64,000 nt of DNA from Apostichopus japonicus. Taxonomy: Eukaryota > Echinodermata > Holothuroidea > Aspidochirotida > Stichopodidae. The notes below the pieces were generated by a model, which had not been told where the DNA came from, did not search any database, and was given only the letters and a program-made list of their open reading frames with translations. The position numbers and the translations under genes were made by a program. Positions 24,109 to 36,945 of the stretch are shown one piece after another (positions within the stretch are counted from its first letter, which is position 1; each line of letters opens with the position of its first letter). The DNA is taken from NCBI RefSeq assembly GCF_037975245.1, contig NC_092566.1, positions 8,290,001 through 8,354,000 on the forward strand, read 5' to 3'.

Positions 24109-25305
24109 TGTTTGCACGGGTTATCCGGGTACCCGGGTACCCGCCTGACGTGATACTACCCGGTTCCTAATTTATTACCCGAATCCTTAGCAAAGTGTGA
24201 TTAAAAAAAAAAAAATTGGCAAACCGACGGTTAGGCAGATTTCCCATTGACTTAGTGTGGTGTTAGGCTACAATGTGGTCGAAGATAACAGCAATAACGA
24301 AGGGGCCCGGTCGACGCGATACTACCCGGTTCCTAATTTATTATCCGAATCATACGCAAAGTGTGATTGTTTAAAAAAAAATGCAAACCGATGGTTAGGC
24401 TGATTTCCCATTGACTTAGTGTGTTGTTAGGCTACCATTAGTTCGAAGATAACAGCAATAACGAAAGCTTTCCATAGATATCTTATAACTGCGTCACAAT
24501 TTTAGCTAATAAACAGATGGCTAGGCTAGACTACCTCCATTGACTTGGTGTGGTGTTAGGCAACCATGTGGTCGAACGTAACAGCAATAACGAAAGTATT
24601 CCATGGATGTCTTATAACTGCGTCACAACTCCAGCAAATAAACAGATGGTTAGGCTTAGCTAGATTTCTCATTGACTTAGTGTGGTGTTAGGCTACCATG
24701 TGGAAGCAATTATTATTTATTCATTCGTTTATTTCAAAGAAGGAAAGGCTGACAAGGTTTTTACGCGATGTTTATGGATTATATACGGGATAACTAAAAA
24801 ATAGTAATCGCAAGTGGCTTTTTACTTATCGTTTATTCCAAATGCGATCAAATTGCGCGAATCTCGTAATCTCGCGGCTAATGCGAACCCTGTGCCTGCA
24901 TAATAGATAGTAGTTGTATTAAAAACTGTTGAAGAGCTAAATTGGATATTTATATGGTTTGATCCAATAGACGTGCTCGAGCTAGCATAAGCAGCGGCGG
25001 CAGTGCGATGTTAGTAGTAATGCTAATTATAATTAAATAATTAATTTATTAACAAGTTAATGAAAGAAACAGAAGCAAATAAAAATTATTGAGAGAGGTT
25101 TTATACCTTATCTTACACCTACGTATTTGAACATGAAAACATTGTCAGTAGAGAATATATTGCATTTATTACAGCATCCAATATGTAATTTCTTGAAAAT
25201 CGTGATACAAGAGGGTAAACAAAAAAATTTCCGGGTACCCGGATACCCGACGGGTAACGGCCCTCGGGTACCCGGTTCCCGATTTTTGGACCCGTGTAAA
25301 CACTA
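24106..25305. mobile_element. Non-autonomous hAT-like DNA element (1200 bp)
   Basis: The left end TAGTGTTTGCACGGGT is matched by TAGTGTTTACACGGGT on the complement of the right end. Both ends have GGGTACCCG-rich subterminal sequence. The flanking 8 bp are ATATATAT on both sides, which fits a hAT 8-bp duplication but is uninformative within (AT)n. No transposase frame was found. Confidence 0.75.
24152..24710 (+). repeat. Diverged tandem repeats inside the hAT-like element
   Basis: GATACTACCCGGTTCCTAAT recurs at 24152 and 24318 (166-bp step). CCCATTGACTTAGTGTG-type segments recur four times to about 24705, with ATAACAGCAATAACGAA and ATAAACAGATGG blocks. Confidence 0.8.
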
Positions 25306-25488
25306 ATATATATATATATAGTTGGTTGGTTGGCGTCTATCTTGGCGCAGAGTGCTCAATGTCGAGTGCTCAGAGCGAAATATATGTTGAGACTAGTTGA
25401 GACTAGTGGAACACTAGTAGTTGTAACTCGCGTTGAGCGATCATCAGACAAGAGTTGTCTGATGATGTGGGGGTCCTTCACCCAGATA

Positions 25489-25493
<5 letters not shown>

Positions 25494-25544
<51 letters not shown>

Positions 25545-25552
25545 ATATATAC
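25494..25552. repeat. (AT)n microsatellite
   Basis: AT run with ATAC interruptions leading into a short CACACAC-type end. Confidence 0.9.
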
Positions 25553-25759
25553 ACGCACACACCCTTACACGTCTATTTGTTTGTTATTCCGGGTGAAGGA
25601 GTCTGCTTCAACGACCCACGGGCATAACGAATCTGTTTTAAATCCGCCCCTGCTTAGTTTGAAAATATCTAAGATGCCAGAATTTCCTTCTGAAGAAATG
25701 ATGTGATATGACATAAAATTGTTTTCTTGTTGTTGTTTTTGTTGTTAATTAAAATAATT

Positions 25760-28700
25760 GGATGCAAGATGGCAACGCTTGATTTCCAACGTTCAACGAT
25801 TCAGTTGATATAGGCCCAACCTTAAATGAAACGGATGCATTAATCGTATTCATCAGAGACAGGTGGAGAGAGAGACAGATAGAGGGAGTGGGGGGGGGGG
25901 GGGGGTTACACTTTGCGTGCATTTGGTCTATCTGGGGCTTACAGAATCCCACATAGGCCATTTTTGGTCATTGTGGGGGTTTCACACTCTGCATTTGCTG
26001 GTCTATGTGGGCTTTGGTAATCCCGGGGCGATTGGCATTTGTGAGGTTGTATGACGTCACTGCCACTAATACGCATGTTCACGTTCTCCCGACACGGGTG
26101 AATGGTCACCGGCATATATGAATACCGATTACTGGCTTGTTAAAATTGATACAGAGAGGGGGAGGGGGTGCAGAGAGAGAGAGGTGGAGAGAAAGCCTAG
26201 AGAGAAAAAAACTGCAATTATTTCTTTTGTCTTATTAGTTGTTTTAAGTCCTTTATACAGGTCATATATGGTCTCAAGACTATCAGAATTCTCTTGTCTG
26301 GAAAACTTCAACTGCACTATTCCACCGACAACTGACTATAAATGTTTATTTCTTCTTCCTATAAATAAAAATGATCTTGTCTGGAAAGCTTCAACTGCCC
26401 CAGGTCCACCGATAACTGACTAAATGCTTCTTCTTAGCGATGTAAAATTCTCTTGGGAAAACATCCGAACGTGTGTGAACATGTTTCCTTCTCATCTTCG
26501 TAAATTACAATGATCTCGACACAAACAGAGACATGAATTACCAAAGATCTTCATCAAACCAGAGACAAATAGTCGATTTTTTTTGCTCCCTCTGCCAATT
26601 ACTGAGAGCACCTGCCTATGTGTTATCGGGATGGCTCTTCAGTACTGTCTCTCTCATTAGAAATCGAACACTCGGTGATGACAGTAAAGTGTCATCGAGC
26701 GCAGAAAGTCTGCCTTCTTCGAGTTTTGATTAATTTTGTTCCTCTATTTCCTGTTAGTATGTCAGTTGTTCTTAGCAGAAAGAAATTCCCCGAAATTGTT
26801 TTGAAAAGAGCAGAAGAATAAAGAAGAAGAAATGACGTCATCAATTAATTAACAAAAAGATGAGACTAATATCGTATCCGTGGAATGAAATGTCAAAGAT
26901 CTTAAAAAAGACGGGAATAATCTCTTCTAAGGACAAAGACTAACGGGTATTTTCCTTGCATTTTCTTTGCATTCATAGTGCAACGACTCTGGTTTATACA
27001 TGGGCGTACAGTACAAGGCCTATGCAGGTTGAACTTTTATTTATTGCCAACACACGTAGGGCCAAATGTTCAATAAATATCGAAAACTTAAAATGAGATG
27101 TTAAGAATTAGTCGACATATACGTCAGTATGTTATTGTATGATACCAGTATGACGAGTTATGAGCGTGTCATTAAGTGGGGACTTGCCCCGACCCTTAGG
27201 CTCCCGGCGGCACTGGGTTTCGCACCCTCTCAGCTCCCTGGGTCGTAGTGGGACTCCGAATTCTCAGAACACACAAACACACGACGAAGAGTAAACGAAT
27301 TGCTCAGATGAAAGTCCTGAATATTAAGGTTTAAATAATATAGCATTTGAAGTTGTTTTGGTACAAAGAGGGCACTTGAAGCAAGTTAAGTGTGGTGCCG
27401 TATAGATGTACATTGACAATTTGTTTTAGGAGTTCTTAAAAATTGGCATCCACTTTTATATACTACCTTTGAAACTGGGGTACATCTCAATCTTAATACA
27501 CTACATGTCGCTTATATAGGATATTGTTAACTGTATCGGTTGTTGGTATAGGAAACTGTACAAGCTTAAAGTAAAACACAAAGCAAAAACACAAAATATT
27601 TGGCCAGTGTACAAATATATAAATGACATCACAACTGTTTGCTTCAAGTTCGCTTATTTTACAAACTGTGATTATTTTATATTTGATTACCAGTTTTCAA
27701 TGTCCAGAAATGATTTGTATAACAATCACATGCAAATTTCACCTGCAGCCTGACGCTTGCAGATATGATTATCTTTCATCAGTTAGAAATAAAGTTTTCC
27801 CTGGAATATCCTTCTTAAGTGTTCGCGTTTCCTTCTGCAGTAGTTATTTCTGATTATACGTCATAAACACTGTGAGGAAATTCAACGCATCTCATGAGTT
27901 TATCCAGACCAAATTTAATGTTTGATAACAGTGACGGGTTTACACAGCGGCACATAGGCCTATACGGTACCAACAAACCCATTTCATTTGATTAACAAAC
28001 CGCAATTAGTGCCGCGGTGGAAACACATCAATTACTCTTGTCACAATACCGTATGTTAACAAATAAGTTTATTCCAACTGGCAGATCTTTGACAAAAAAC
28101 ATGTACTTTTTCGAGAAAAGTTATTTTGCTTTTTTTTTAATCATTGGTAACTACAGAACGGCGTTATATCATTAATGTCAAGTTTTGTAAAGGCTATACT
28201 GTCGAATATGCGTTTCCGTGTATGCAGTATATATTTATACGGTTATCCAGAGTTAACGTTAGTCCGCGATTTAAGAACTGATGTAGTTTCTGGAATTGTC
28301 GGGACTGAAACTGCACGCGGGGTATGGGAAGTTGGGTGAATAGTCAAGGGAACGGGGGAGGGGGTGGGTTACGGGGAAGAGGAGGGACAGGAGGAGTAAG
28401 GATCCGTTCCCCATTTCTTGATTATAATGGCACTAAGTTCTAATGCAACTAACAGTAACGAAAAAATGTGAATGAAGCCTCAAAAAAATTGCAAAATATA
28501 AACAAATAAAATAAAAAAAAGAAATTCACAATTTTGTGATTCAGTTATACGGTAGGTCATATAGAAATACGTACGCTAATTTACTTCATATTTATTTATA
28601 ATTAACGACTTTGTCAAATATTAATGTCTTATCGGCATCCCATAGAGAAATGTTCCCATGCAGAGAGTACATTGATTTACCATTACAAACAGTTTATGAA

Positions 28701-29032
28701 ACGTGTGACCGTATGATTAATGTTTGATTAACACAAGTCTCAGGGGATATTTATCAAGAAAGCCATCTTCACCTCTCAATATGCTCTATGATGAATTTTC
28801 GCAGTTCGTATCTTAACATGGAAGCAATATCCCTGAACTTTAAAGAGTTCAGCCTCCATGTTCTCCAGAGAAAAGAAACGAGTAACCGGAGTAACCAAAA
28901 GAGCAAAACACTATAATCTGAGAGGAATTGATGATGAACAAGAGGGACTCACTTTGTAAAAGCACGTTCAAACCAAAACACGAATGAGAAATATGTTCAC
29001 CGTCATCATATAGTTACACAAACACACACACG

Positions 29033-29037
<5 letters not shown>
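25760..29037. other. Gene-poor stretch
   Basis: A G14 run lies near 25891. Two direct ATCTTGTCTGGAAA-like segments occur near 26290 and 26372. No coding sequence or clear element was seen. Confidence 0.35.

Positions 29038-29075
<38 letters not shown>
29038..29075. repeat. (AT)n microsatellite, left of 329-bp repeat
   Basis: AT run directly abutting the repeat that starts near 29072. Confidence 0.9.
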
Positions 29076-29078
<3 letters not shown>

Positions 29079-29400
29079 GAAAATCGTAATGAGTTGGAAA
29101 ATCAAGAACAGTGAAAAAACTTTCAGCCTCCACCGGGATTCGAACCACGGGCCTTCCGCTCTGTACGCGGACACCCTAACCACTAGGCTATGGACGCTGA
29201 TTGTATGTCCAGAGGTTCGAAACCGGTAAGGAAGGTCGTAATTCCACTGTAGGCGTTTGTCACCTGTATCGAACAATACTAGTTCTGTTTTTGGTGACAT
29301 ATTTTGCCTTACTCTAGAGATCAAACATGATGCTAACCAACTCGAAATCATTTGTGATTCCTAAAGCCGGATCTCGAAAGAGATACTTTGAACAGACTTT
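29072..29400 (-). mobile_element. 329-bp tRNA-containing repeat, copy 1
   Basis: About 99% identical to 50962-51290, differing at roughly three positions. It carries a tRNA-like unit on the minus strand and is enclosed by (AT)n on both sides, as is the second copy. The near identity implies recent spread. It is a SINE-like element, but the tRNA-like part is near its 3' end rather than at the 5' head. Confidence 0.8.
29126..29197 (-). tRNA. tRNA-like unit within repeat (probable SINE/pseudo-tRNA)
   Basis: Seventy-two nt on the minus strand. The acceptor GCGTCCA pairs with TGGAGGC at six of seven positions. The anticodon stem TCCGC/GCGGA is perfect, with loop GTACAGA (anticodon position ACA). 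The A box is TAGCCTAGTGGTTA and the B box GGTTCGAATCC. The T stem has two mismatches. T6 (29114-29119) follows six nt downstream and could end pol III transcription. A normal decoding tRNA is unlikely because of the odd anticodon, mismatched T stem and repeat context. Confidence 0.5.
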
Positions 29401-29403
29401 AAA

Positions 29404-30492
<1,089 letters not shown>

Positions 30493-30860
30493 TAAAGGCA
30501 TTGAAGACTCGCCCCAAACCGCGTGCGGCCATCTGAAAAAGTTAACTTTCCGTTGCTTGCAAGTGACGTTTTGTTCGTGTCGCTACAAAATGCAGACAGT
30601 AATGAAACGTGATACCTTGTTATCTTTAGCTGGACCTGAGATGTCCATCGCTGTATCGTTTATACACTGTGCTGTGGGTATTGACCGCAGCTGTATGTAC
30701 TGACTGTACACTAGTGTCTAATTACCGATGGTAGCAAGCATGTGTGTGTGTATTTTCTGGAATCGATGGTGGTGTCTAACACTTCTGTTACACCTCATTC
30801 GAAACTCAGATTACCGGCATTAGAAGTTTCTTTTTGCGCGAGTCTTCACCACCCTTTAAA
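30493..30860 (+). repeat. Dispersed repeat, copy 2
   Basis: Matches 998-1374 in the same orientation with a few substitutions and small indels, for example loss of an 'AAGGT' near 30809. Confidence 0.8.
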
Positions 30861-31069
30861 CATATTGTTACTCATTGATCTGACATTGGGATATGAGGAG
30901 GTTGGAAGATGTGCACAGCGCCCTCCCAGATAAGAATGGCATCACTTACGCTATGTATGTACAACGTCTTTACATTTCCAGCTACTCAAGATTTGGCCAT
31001 GCAAATACAGAATCTACTGTAAGTCTCAAAACTGCAATTTTAAATTTATTGTCTTTAAAATGAAAAAAA

Positions 31070-31205
31070 AAACTCCTTGACTCGATTCCAAGTCCGAGTC
31101 CAGGTTACTCCGAGTCCGAGACAGTCTTGAAATTAAGCCAACTCGACTGGGAGCACAAACTCTAGTCAGCAAAAGTGGACTCAAGTCCGGACTCGAACTC
31201 AGACT
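31070..31205. repeat. Tandem-like GACTCGA/GAGTCCG repeat
   Basis: Short GACTCGAnTCCnAGTCCGAG words repeat imperfectly and run directly into the 33-bp minisatellite. Confidence 0.6.
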
Positions 31206-32361
31206 TGATAACTACAGCCCACTACGAGGTGTGGTCTATAAGCACTAAAGCCGACTACGAGGTGTGGTCTATAAGTACTACAGCCCACTACGAGGTGTGA
31301 TCTATAAGTACTACATCCCACTACGAGATGTGGTCTATAAGCACTACAGCCCACTACGAGGTGTGGTCTATAAGTACTACAGCCCACTACGAGGTGTGAT
31401 CTATAAGTACTACATCCCACTACGAGGTGTGGTCTATAAGTACTACAGCCCACTACGAGGTGTGATCTATAAGTACTACATCCCACTAAGAGGTGTGGTC
31501 TATAAGTACTACAGCCCACTACGAGGTGTGATCTATAAGTACTACATCCCACTAAGAGGTGTGATCTATAAGTACTACATCCCACTACGAGATGTGGTCT
31601 ATAAGCACTACAGCCCACTACGAGGTGTGGTCTATAAGTACTACAGCCCACTACGAGGTGTGATCTATAAGTACTACATCCCACTACGAGGTGTGGTCTA
31701 TAAGTACTACATCCCACTACGAGGTGTGGTCTATAAGTACTACAGCCCACTACGAGGTGTGGTCTATAAGTACTACATCCCACTACGAGGTGTGGTCTAT
31801 AAGTACTACATCCCACTACGAGGTGTGGTCTATAAGTACTACAGCCCACTACGAGGTGTGATCTATAAGTACTACATCCCACTACGAGGTGTGATCTATA
31901 AGTACTACATCCCAATACGAGGTGTGATCTATAAGTACTACATCCCACTACGAGGTGTGGTCTATAAGTATTACAGCCCACTACGAGGTGTGGTCTATAA
32001 GTACTACAGCCCACTACGAGGTGTGGTCTATAAGTACTACAGCCCACTACGAGGTGTGGTCTATAAGTACTATAGCCCACTACGAGGTGTGATCTATAAG
32101 TACTACATCCCAATACGAGGTGTGATCTATAAGTACTACATCCCACTACGAGGTGTGATCTATAAGTACTACATCCCACTACGAGGTGTGGTCTATAAGT
32201 ATTACATCCCACTACGAGGTGTGGTCTATAAGTACTACAGCCCACTACGAGGTGTGGTCTATAAGTACTATAGCCCACTACGAGGTGTGGTCTATAAACA
32301 CTACAGCCCACTACAAGGTGTGGTCTATAAGTAATACAGCACACTACGTGGTGTGGTCTAT
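31206..32361. repeat. 33-bp minisatellite, about 35 copies
   Basis: The unit is GGTGTGGTCTATAAGTACTA plus CAGCCCACTACGA. Copies differ mainly at two linked sites: GTGGTC or GTGATC, and CAGCCC or CATCCC. Because 33 is a multiple of three and the unit lacks stops in several frames, long 11-residue-repeat open frames arise on both strands (31264-32334 plus, 31199-32344 minus). There is no initiation context, splice signal or family match to support a protein. Confidence 0.95.
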
Positions 32362-33083
32362 AGCGTTGACTCCTGTAGCTATGAAAGTTTATGAGCGAAA
32401 CTTTTTAATAGAACTTAAGCAACTCTTATATCCATTCTTAGATCCCTTGCAATATGCATACCAAAGTAATCGTAGTACAAAAGATGTTCGGAGGTTATCC
32501 CTCATTCTCTCATATATTGGGTATTGAATTATCTTACAAATAGATCGCAGTCTCGTAATAATAATTCGAATATCTTATTTTCCAATACGGGGGCTCCATA
32601 AGGCACTGTTTTAGCGCCGTTCCTATTTACCGTGTATACCTCGGACTTCTGAGCAGAGTTGCCCACTCATCAAATTTGCTGATGACACTGTTATGATGGG
32701 TTTGATTGAAAATGATAATAGCTTGAAATATCTAACTCAAATTGGTAATTTTGTTAAGTACCGTGTTGGTAATTTACTTGAGCTGAATGTAAATAAGACG
32801 AAGGAGATGTTGATAGACTTTCGTCGTCATAGACCACCCACAGGGGGAAGCTGTCATAATTAATAACTGTAGAGTCGATCGTGTTGATAGTTTCAAGTAT
32901 TTAGGTGTTTATATCGATCACAAACTGGATTGGTCTGTTTATATCATTTGCGTACTTAAAAAATTAAACTCTAGATTGTATTGCTTGAGGAAATTGAATT
33001 CTTTCCATGTAGATAACAAATTATTACAATTTATTATAATTCTGTTCTGTGTGGGGTTTGGCGTTATTGCCTAATTTTCTGCG
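32359..33083 (+). pseudogene. Degenerate non-LTR retrotransposon reverse transcriptase (CR1/L2-like)
   Basis: Translated fragments show RT landmarks in order: ALTPVAMKVYERN at the start, DPLQYAYQSNRSTKD, then FADDTVMMGLIEN with the catalytic Asp pair (about 32672-32686), LELNVNKTKEMLIDFR, FKYLGVYIDHKLDW and KKLNSRLYCLRKLNSF. Several frameshifts and stops separate these pieces, so it is dead. The family resembles the CR1/L2/Rex group by these motifs. The 5' part abuts the 33-bp minisatellite. Endonuclease and 3' end were not found. Confidence 0.85.
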
Positions 33084-34459
33084 AAACCTCCCGGCCAACT
33101 ACCTCTGAGTGTGTGTAAGGTATACATATCAAATAAACTTGGTCATTAATTAAACAGGTTATTCAGGTTTATTAAGTATAATCGTGGATGACACATAACA
33201 TAACGTATAAAAATGTAATATAGCCCTTGTGTTTATTCTTGGTGAATGTATAGTGTGTACGTGTATGCATATACACAGGTGTACATGCAAGTGTATATAA
33301 ATACATATGTAAAAGCCTTTACATATATGTGTGGCCGTGCTGTACCACAGGGGACACTATACGGCCGCCAGAGTGGACACTAGTTTAGAAGGGTATCCCA
33401 CGGGGGGGGGGGGGGGTGCTATAGGTCAGGGACAGTCCCGGCTGAACTCAAGATTACTGCGTCTCCTTTTGTCGTTTGGTCAACTGCTTCCATCTGTTGT
33501 AGGATTCTGTCTTCCATGTTTGTTTTTTATGGGGGTTTTTTGGTCTCAGTTCTACAACTTTCTTATAGTTTACTTTATCGGATTTTGTAATTATTTCTTC
33601 CCTTTCCGAGGGGACTACATCTCCGTGCAGCTCGAACGGGGTTTTACACACCACACCCTGCTTGAAAATATACAACTTAACAGTTTTTTCTCTAACCACA
33701 GTCCTCTCCTATTATGAATAGTAGAAACAAAGCAGAGGGGGTGGGGGGGGGTGGAAATCGCTTACCAAATTCCAACAATTCTGTGAATGAAGGTAAGTCC
33801 GCCGACCACTTTTTAAACAAAATCACCAACTTTATAATGTATTAATAGTTAAGAGTCCGATGATACATTTCCATTATGAAATATTGGTGTCTTCACTTTT
33901 AATATTACGCAAAATGTCAATAACTCGGAAGTAAATTGTTAACTGTGCCGTGTGAATCCGTGCGGTAATAATAACAGGTATTAAAAACAGTGTCACCGGG
34001 AGCCATACTTAAGTGGTTTATTTTATTTAACGGCACTAAAAGGTAACACAATCCCTTCATACTGCCCCCCCCCCCCGCCCTTGCCCCTTCCCCCATTCCC
34101 AAAATAACTCTACTTTTTCTTAAGGATGCTTTGTTGTATCTTCTGAGGGTTAGTTAAAATAACAGTTCTGTTGTGAATGTTGATTGAAGTTGTATCACAT
34201 TATAGATTGTGAACATATTTAGCACTCAGTCTAAATAGCTCGATGCCAATGTAATCAAATGCTTATTATGCATTGCTGACACACCATAAGCGAGCTCGTC
34301 CGGAGGAACAACACACCTTATAGGAAACCATTAGAGTTTCTTATCATCTTTAACTGACATGGTGGGGTAGAACGTTCCAATTAGAAGACTATAGTATGCT
34401 CTCTCGACATCCCAAAGAGACGATTGTTGGTACTTGTGCAAGTGAATAGGTATGGAGCG
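33084..34459. other. No gene recognised
   Basis: Contains TATATG-rich sequence, a G13 run near 33399, a GGGGGTGGGG stretch near 33739 and a C14 run near 34065. No coding sequence was identified. Confidence 0.35.
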
Positions 34460-34544
34460 CAGTGGCGTAGCTAGGATTTTTTGAGTGGGGGGCCATGGGG
34501 GGGCTGTTCTTTCTTGTGGGGGGGGGGGGCCGGAGGTTACTATC

Positions 34545-34577
34545 TGAGCGGAGCGCCACCTTGGTTGGCGCAGAGCG
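34545..34577 (+). repeat. GC-rich hairpin module, copy
   Basis: GAGCGGAGCGCCACCTTGGT then TGGCGCAGAGCG; GCGCCA pairs with TGGCGC. About 35 nt later a conserved CAGATCGCAGGAGATGGCAC block follows. Further copies are at 34835-34866, 35754-35787 and, on the opposite strand, 559-587. Confidence 0.8.
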
Positions 34578-34834
34578 TACAGAGAAAATTTGAGATTTCA
34601 GCACCCCCCAGATCGCAGGAGATGGCACCTGTGAGGCAAAATAGCATCCAAAAAGATGTGCAACTTTGGTGACAGAAATGCAAAAAAAAAAATTTCTCTT
34701 TCATGCTGACTGGCCTTGCCAACTCAGCCAGACTTTTAACTTGAGTGAAGTTGACATCAAAGGCGTACGGGACCATTTCAGTTTGGGGGGGGGCAGAACT
34801 TTTTGTGCCCAAAAGTTCCTGTGACACTATCTAA

Positions 34835-34866
34835 GCGGAGCGCCACCATCAGTTGGCGCGTAGCGT
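34835..34866 (+). repeat. GC-rich hairpin module, copy
   Basis: AGCGGAGCGCCACCATCAGT then TGGCGCGTAGCG, followed by a CTCAGATTGCCGGAAACGGC block at about 34894-34913. Confidence 0.8.
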
Positions 34867-35319
34867 ACAAGAACATTTTTGGCACACAATGCCTCTCAGA
34901 TTGCCGGAAACGGCACTTCTGAGGCCTTGCAAGTTGCATATAAACATTCTTTATTTAATAATCTCACGTTTTAGAAATTTACAGTTCCCCAAAAATTTGG
35001 TAAATTAGAAGAAGAAAAAATTGTAACATCACTTTGAAGGGGAAAAATGGGACAGTATATTTTTTAAGCTGCTATATTTAGTTACCTTATTTATTATTTT
35101 AACACAGTACTCAGCTACCTCCAGAAAAACATTGTTCAACGACACGTAGGCGGGATAATGTCGCTGTGTCGGGTGAGACTGCAATTTGTCTCACAAAAAG
35201 TATAAAATATAACAAAGAATATGATAAACCTGTACTTCTAGGCTTGTAGACACTCCCCCCCAACCATCCATGAAAAAGAAAATGTTTCTTTTATACACTC
35301 ATGTCGGGGATATCCAGGT

Positions 35320-35982
35320 CAAGGGCGGCGGGAGCACTTTTAATCTGGGGGGGGGGGGGGGCACCGACATCAAAGGGCACTTTGCAGAAATTCGATTGGA
35401 ATGATGCAGCGTTATATTCAGTACCCTTTATAACTCTTATTGTATTATCTTATTTGTGTATACACATCACTCCATCAACGCCCCCCCCCCCCCCCCCTCA
35501 AGCAAAATATGCATACTAGCACTGCAATATCCAATGCGCAAATTGGGAAACAAGGAACAAGTTTTCTTTTGAGACAAAATGAGGTGAAATCATGCTAGTT
35601 GCTAATGTAGGAATCTTCCGAATTAGAGTTTTTTTCTTGTTAATATCTTAACAAATTTTTTCCATTCGAAAATGCTTTGAGTTTGACTCACAGAAATTCG
35701 TTAAAAGTCACGGGCTTAGCCAGGATTTGCAAAGTTGTATGCACGGCTATCTGAGCGGAGCGCCACCATCGGTTGGCGCGGAGCGTGCTTTTAGAAAATT
35801 TTTGGTTTTACAAACACCTCAGATGGCCGGAAACGGCCCTTCCCGAGTGTTCATTCTGGTTCCCTGGCCTCTTGCTAACTTGAGGCACCTCAAGTTTTAT
35901 GTAGAAAAAAGGCACATTTCTAACCTGAGGAAAAGTGGGGGAGGGGCACGTGCCCCCTGTGCCCCCGGTTCCGCCGCCCTTG
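35320..35982. mobile_element. Nested hAT-like element (663 bp)
   Basis: The termini are CAAGGGCGGCGGGAGC at 35320 and the complement of CAAGGGCGGCGGAACC ending at 35982. The flanks ATCCAGGT (35312-35319) and GTCCAGGT (35983-35990) match at seven of eight bases. It carries one hairpin module (35754-35787) and no transposase. Confidence 0.85.
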
Positions 35983-36130
35983 GTCCAGGTATACAATTGA
36001 CTAGTTAGAAGAAAAAAAATTGATCGTGCAAAAAGCGTGGTAGCCCAGATGAACTGCGCTTACGGTGGTGTTACACGGAAATATTCAGGCATCATGATGC
36101 TAAATAAAGAAAATCATGGAATTGTCGGGC

Positions 36131-36164
36131 GAAAATTTGAAAAAGATTCGGGCAAGCTACTGCA

Positions 36165-36227
<63 letters not shown>

Positions 36228-36262
36228 CTCCTCTTAGGCTGCCCGAATTTTTCAGGACTTTT
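36131..36262. repeat. (AT)n array between short inverted GCCCGAA-type arms
   Basis: An AT run (36166-36225) lies between AAAAAGATTCGGGCA (about 36140-36154) and TGCCCGAATTTTTC (about 36240-36253). The pattern is like a small foldback element with an (AT)n loop. Confidence 0.65.
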
Positions 36263-36945
36263 GCCCGAATTTCTTGTCCTCTGGAAATTTAGGGGGCAGT
36301 CTGCCCCCTGCACCCCCCGCCTCGTACGCCTATGGTTGGCATCATTTGTTGTTTCAAGGTGTCAAGGCCTTTCTCCCAACTCAAACCCCTGTGGGCTACC
36401 GGTAGGTTTGCAGGAAATGCCCACATGTGGACTTAAATAGCATTAGAGGAAGGGGATGGAAGACTAACACGCATCGATGTTTCGGTAATGGTCCACATTG
36501 GTGGCTCGGTGCTAATTAGGCCATTTATTGGGTTTCTTGAGGCAGCTGTCATCAGAATCTGGGTTTTTGTGCCAATCGATGACCGATAACATGTATTGGT
36601 AGATATCGATATCGCGCAGCACATGCACAAGGTTCGTGGTGTATGGTCGCAACCGTCGCATCGACCATTGCCATGCCATGCTGTATGACCATTCTCATGA
36701 TTACTACAGATATTGTATTATTCTTATTCTGCCAGATGCAGACGAGAAAATTGTGTAACTCTATTTCCCAAAAAAACAAAAAATATTAGTGAATCCCACT
36801 GATGCGTTTTTTTTTTTTTTTTTTTACAATTTTTTTTTTTTTACAATTTTTTTTACCCCATTCCCAGTGGGGGGGCCAGTGGGGGGGGCCCAGCCGATTT
36901 CATGGGGGGCCCCGGCCCCCCAGGCCCCCCGTAGCTACGCCACTG

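Larger units (their letters stand above)
23681..25759. mobile_element. 2.1 kb inverted-repeat structure enclosing (AT)n arrays and a hAT-like insert
   Basis: 23681-23841 and 25600-25759 are near-identical inverted arms of about 160 bp, starting AATTATTTTAATTAACAAC. Between them are an (AT)n array, a hAT-like element (24106-25305), a second (AT)n array and a direct repeat of GGGTCCTTCACCCAGA (about 23861 and 25470). The pattern suggests a long-TIR element later invaded by others. Confidence 0.7.
34460..36945. mobile_element. hAT-like element with perfect 8-bp target duplication (2.5 kb, with nested insert)
   Basis: The termini are inverted: CAGTGGCGTAGCTA at 34460 and TAGCTACGCCACTG ending at 36945. 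The 8 bp ATGGAGCG flank both sides exactly (34452-34459 and 36946-36953). An 8-bp duplication with CAGTG-type termini is typical of hAT transposons. No transposase frame is present. The interior holds poly(G) tracts, two copies of a GC-rich hairpin module, a nested element at 35320-35982 and an (AT)n array. Confidence 0.88.

Noticed and set aside
23726-24170. Tyr-Ile-rich open frames on both strands
   Set aside because: They are translations of (AT)n; the same applies at 17307-17624, 25330-25706, 29037-29675 and 36037-36313.
31199-32344. Long open frames of 381 and 356 residues on opposite strands
   Set aside because: Both come from a 33-bp tandem unit whose length is divisible by three. They have no independent coding evidence.
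31206-32361. CRISPR-like regular array
   Set aside because: The units are contiguous with no unique spacers and the DNA is eukaryotic, so it is a minisatellite.
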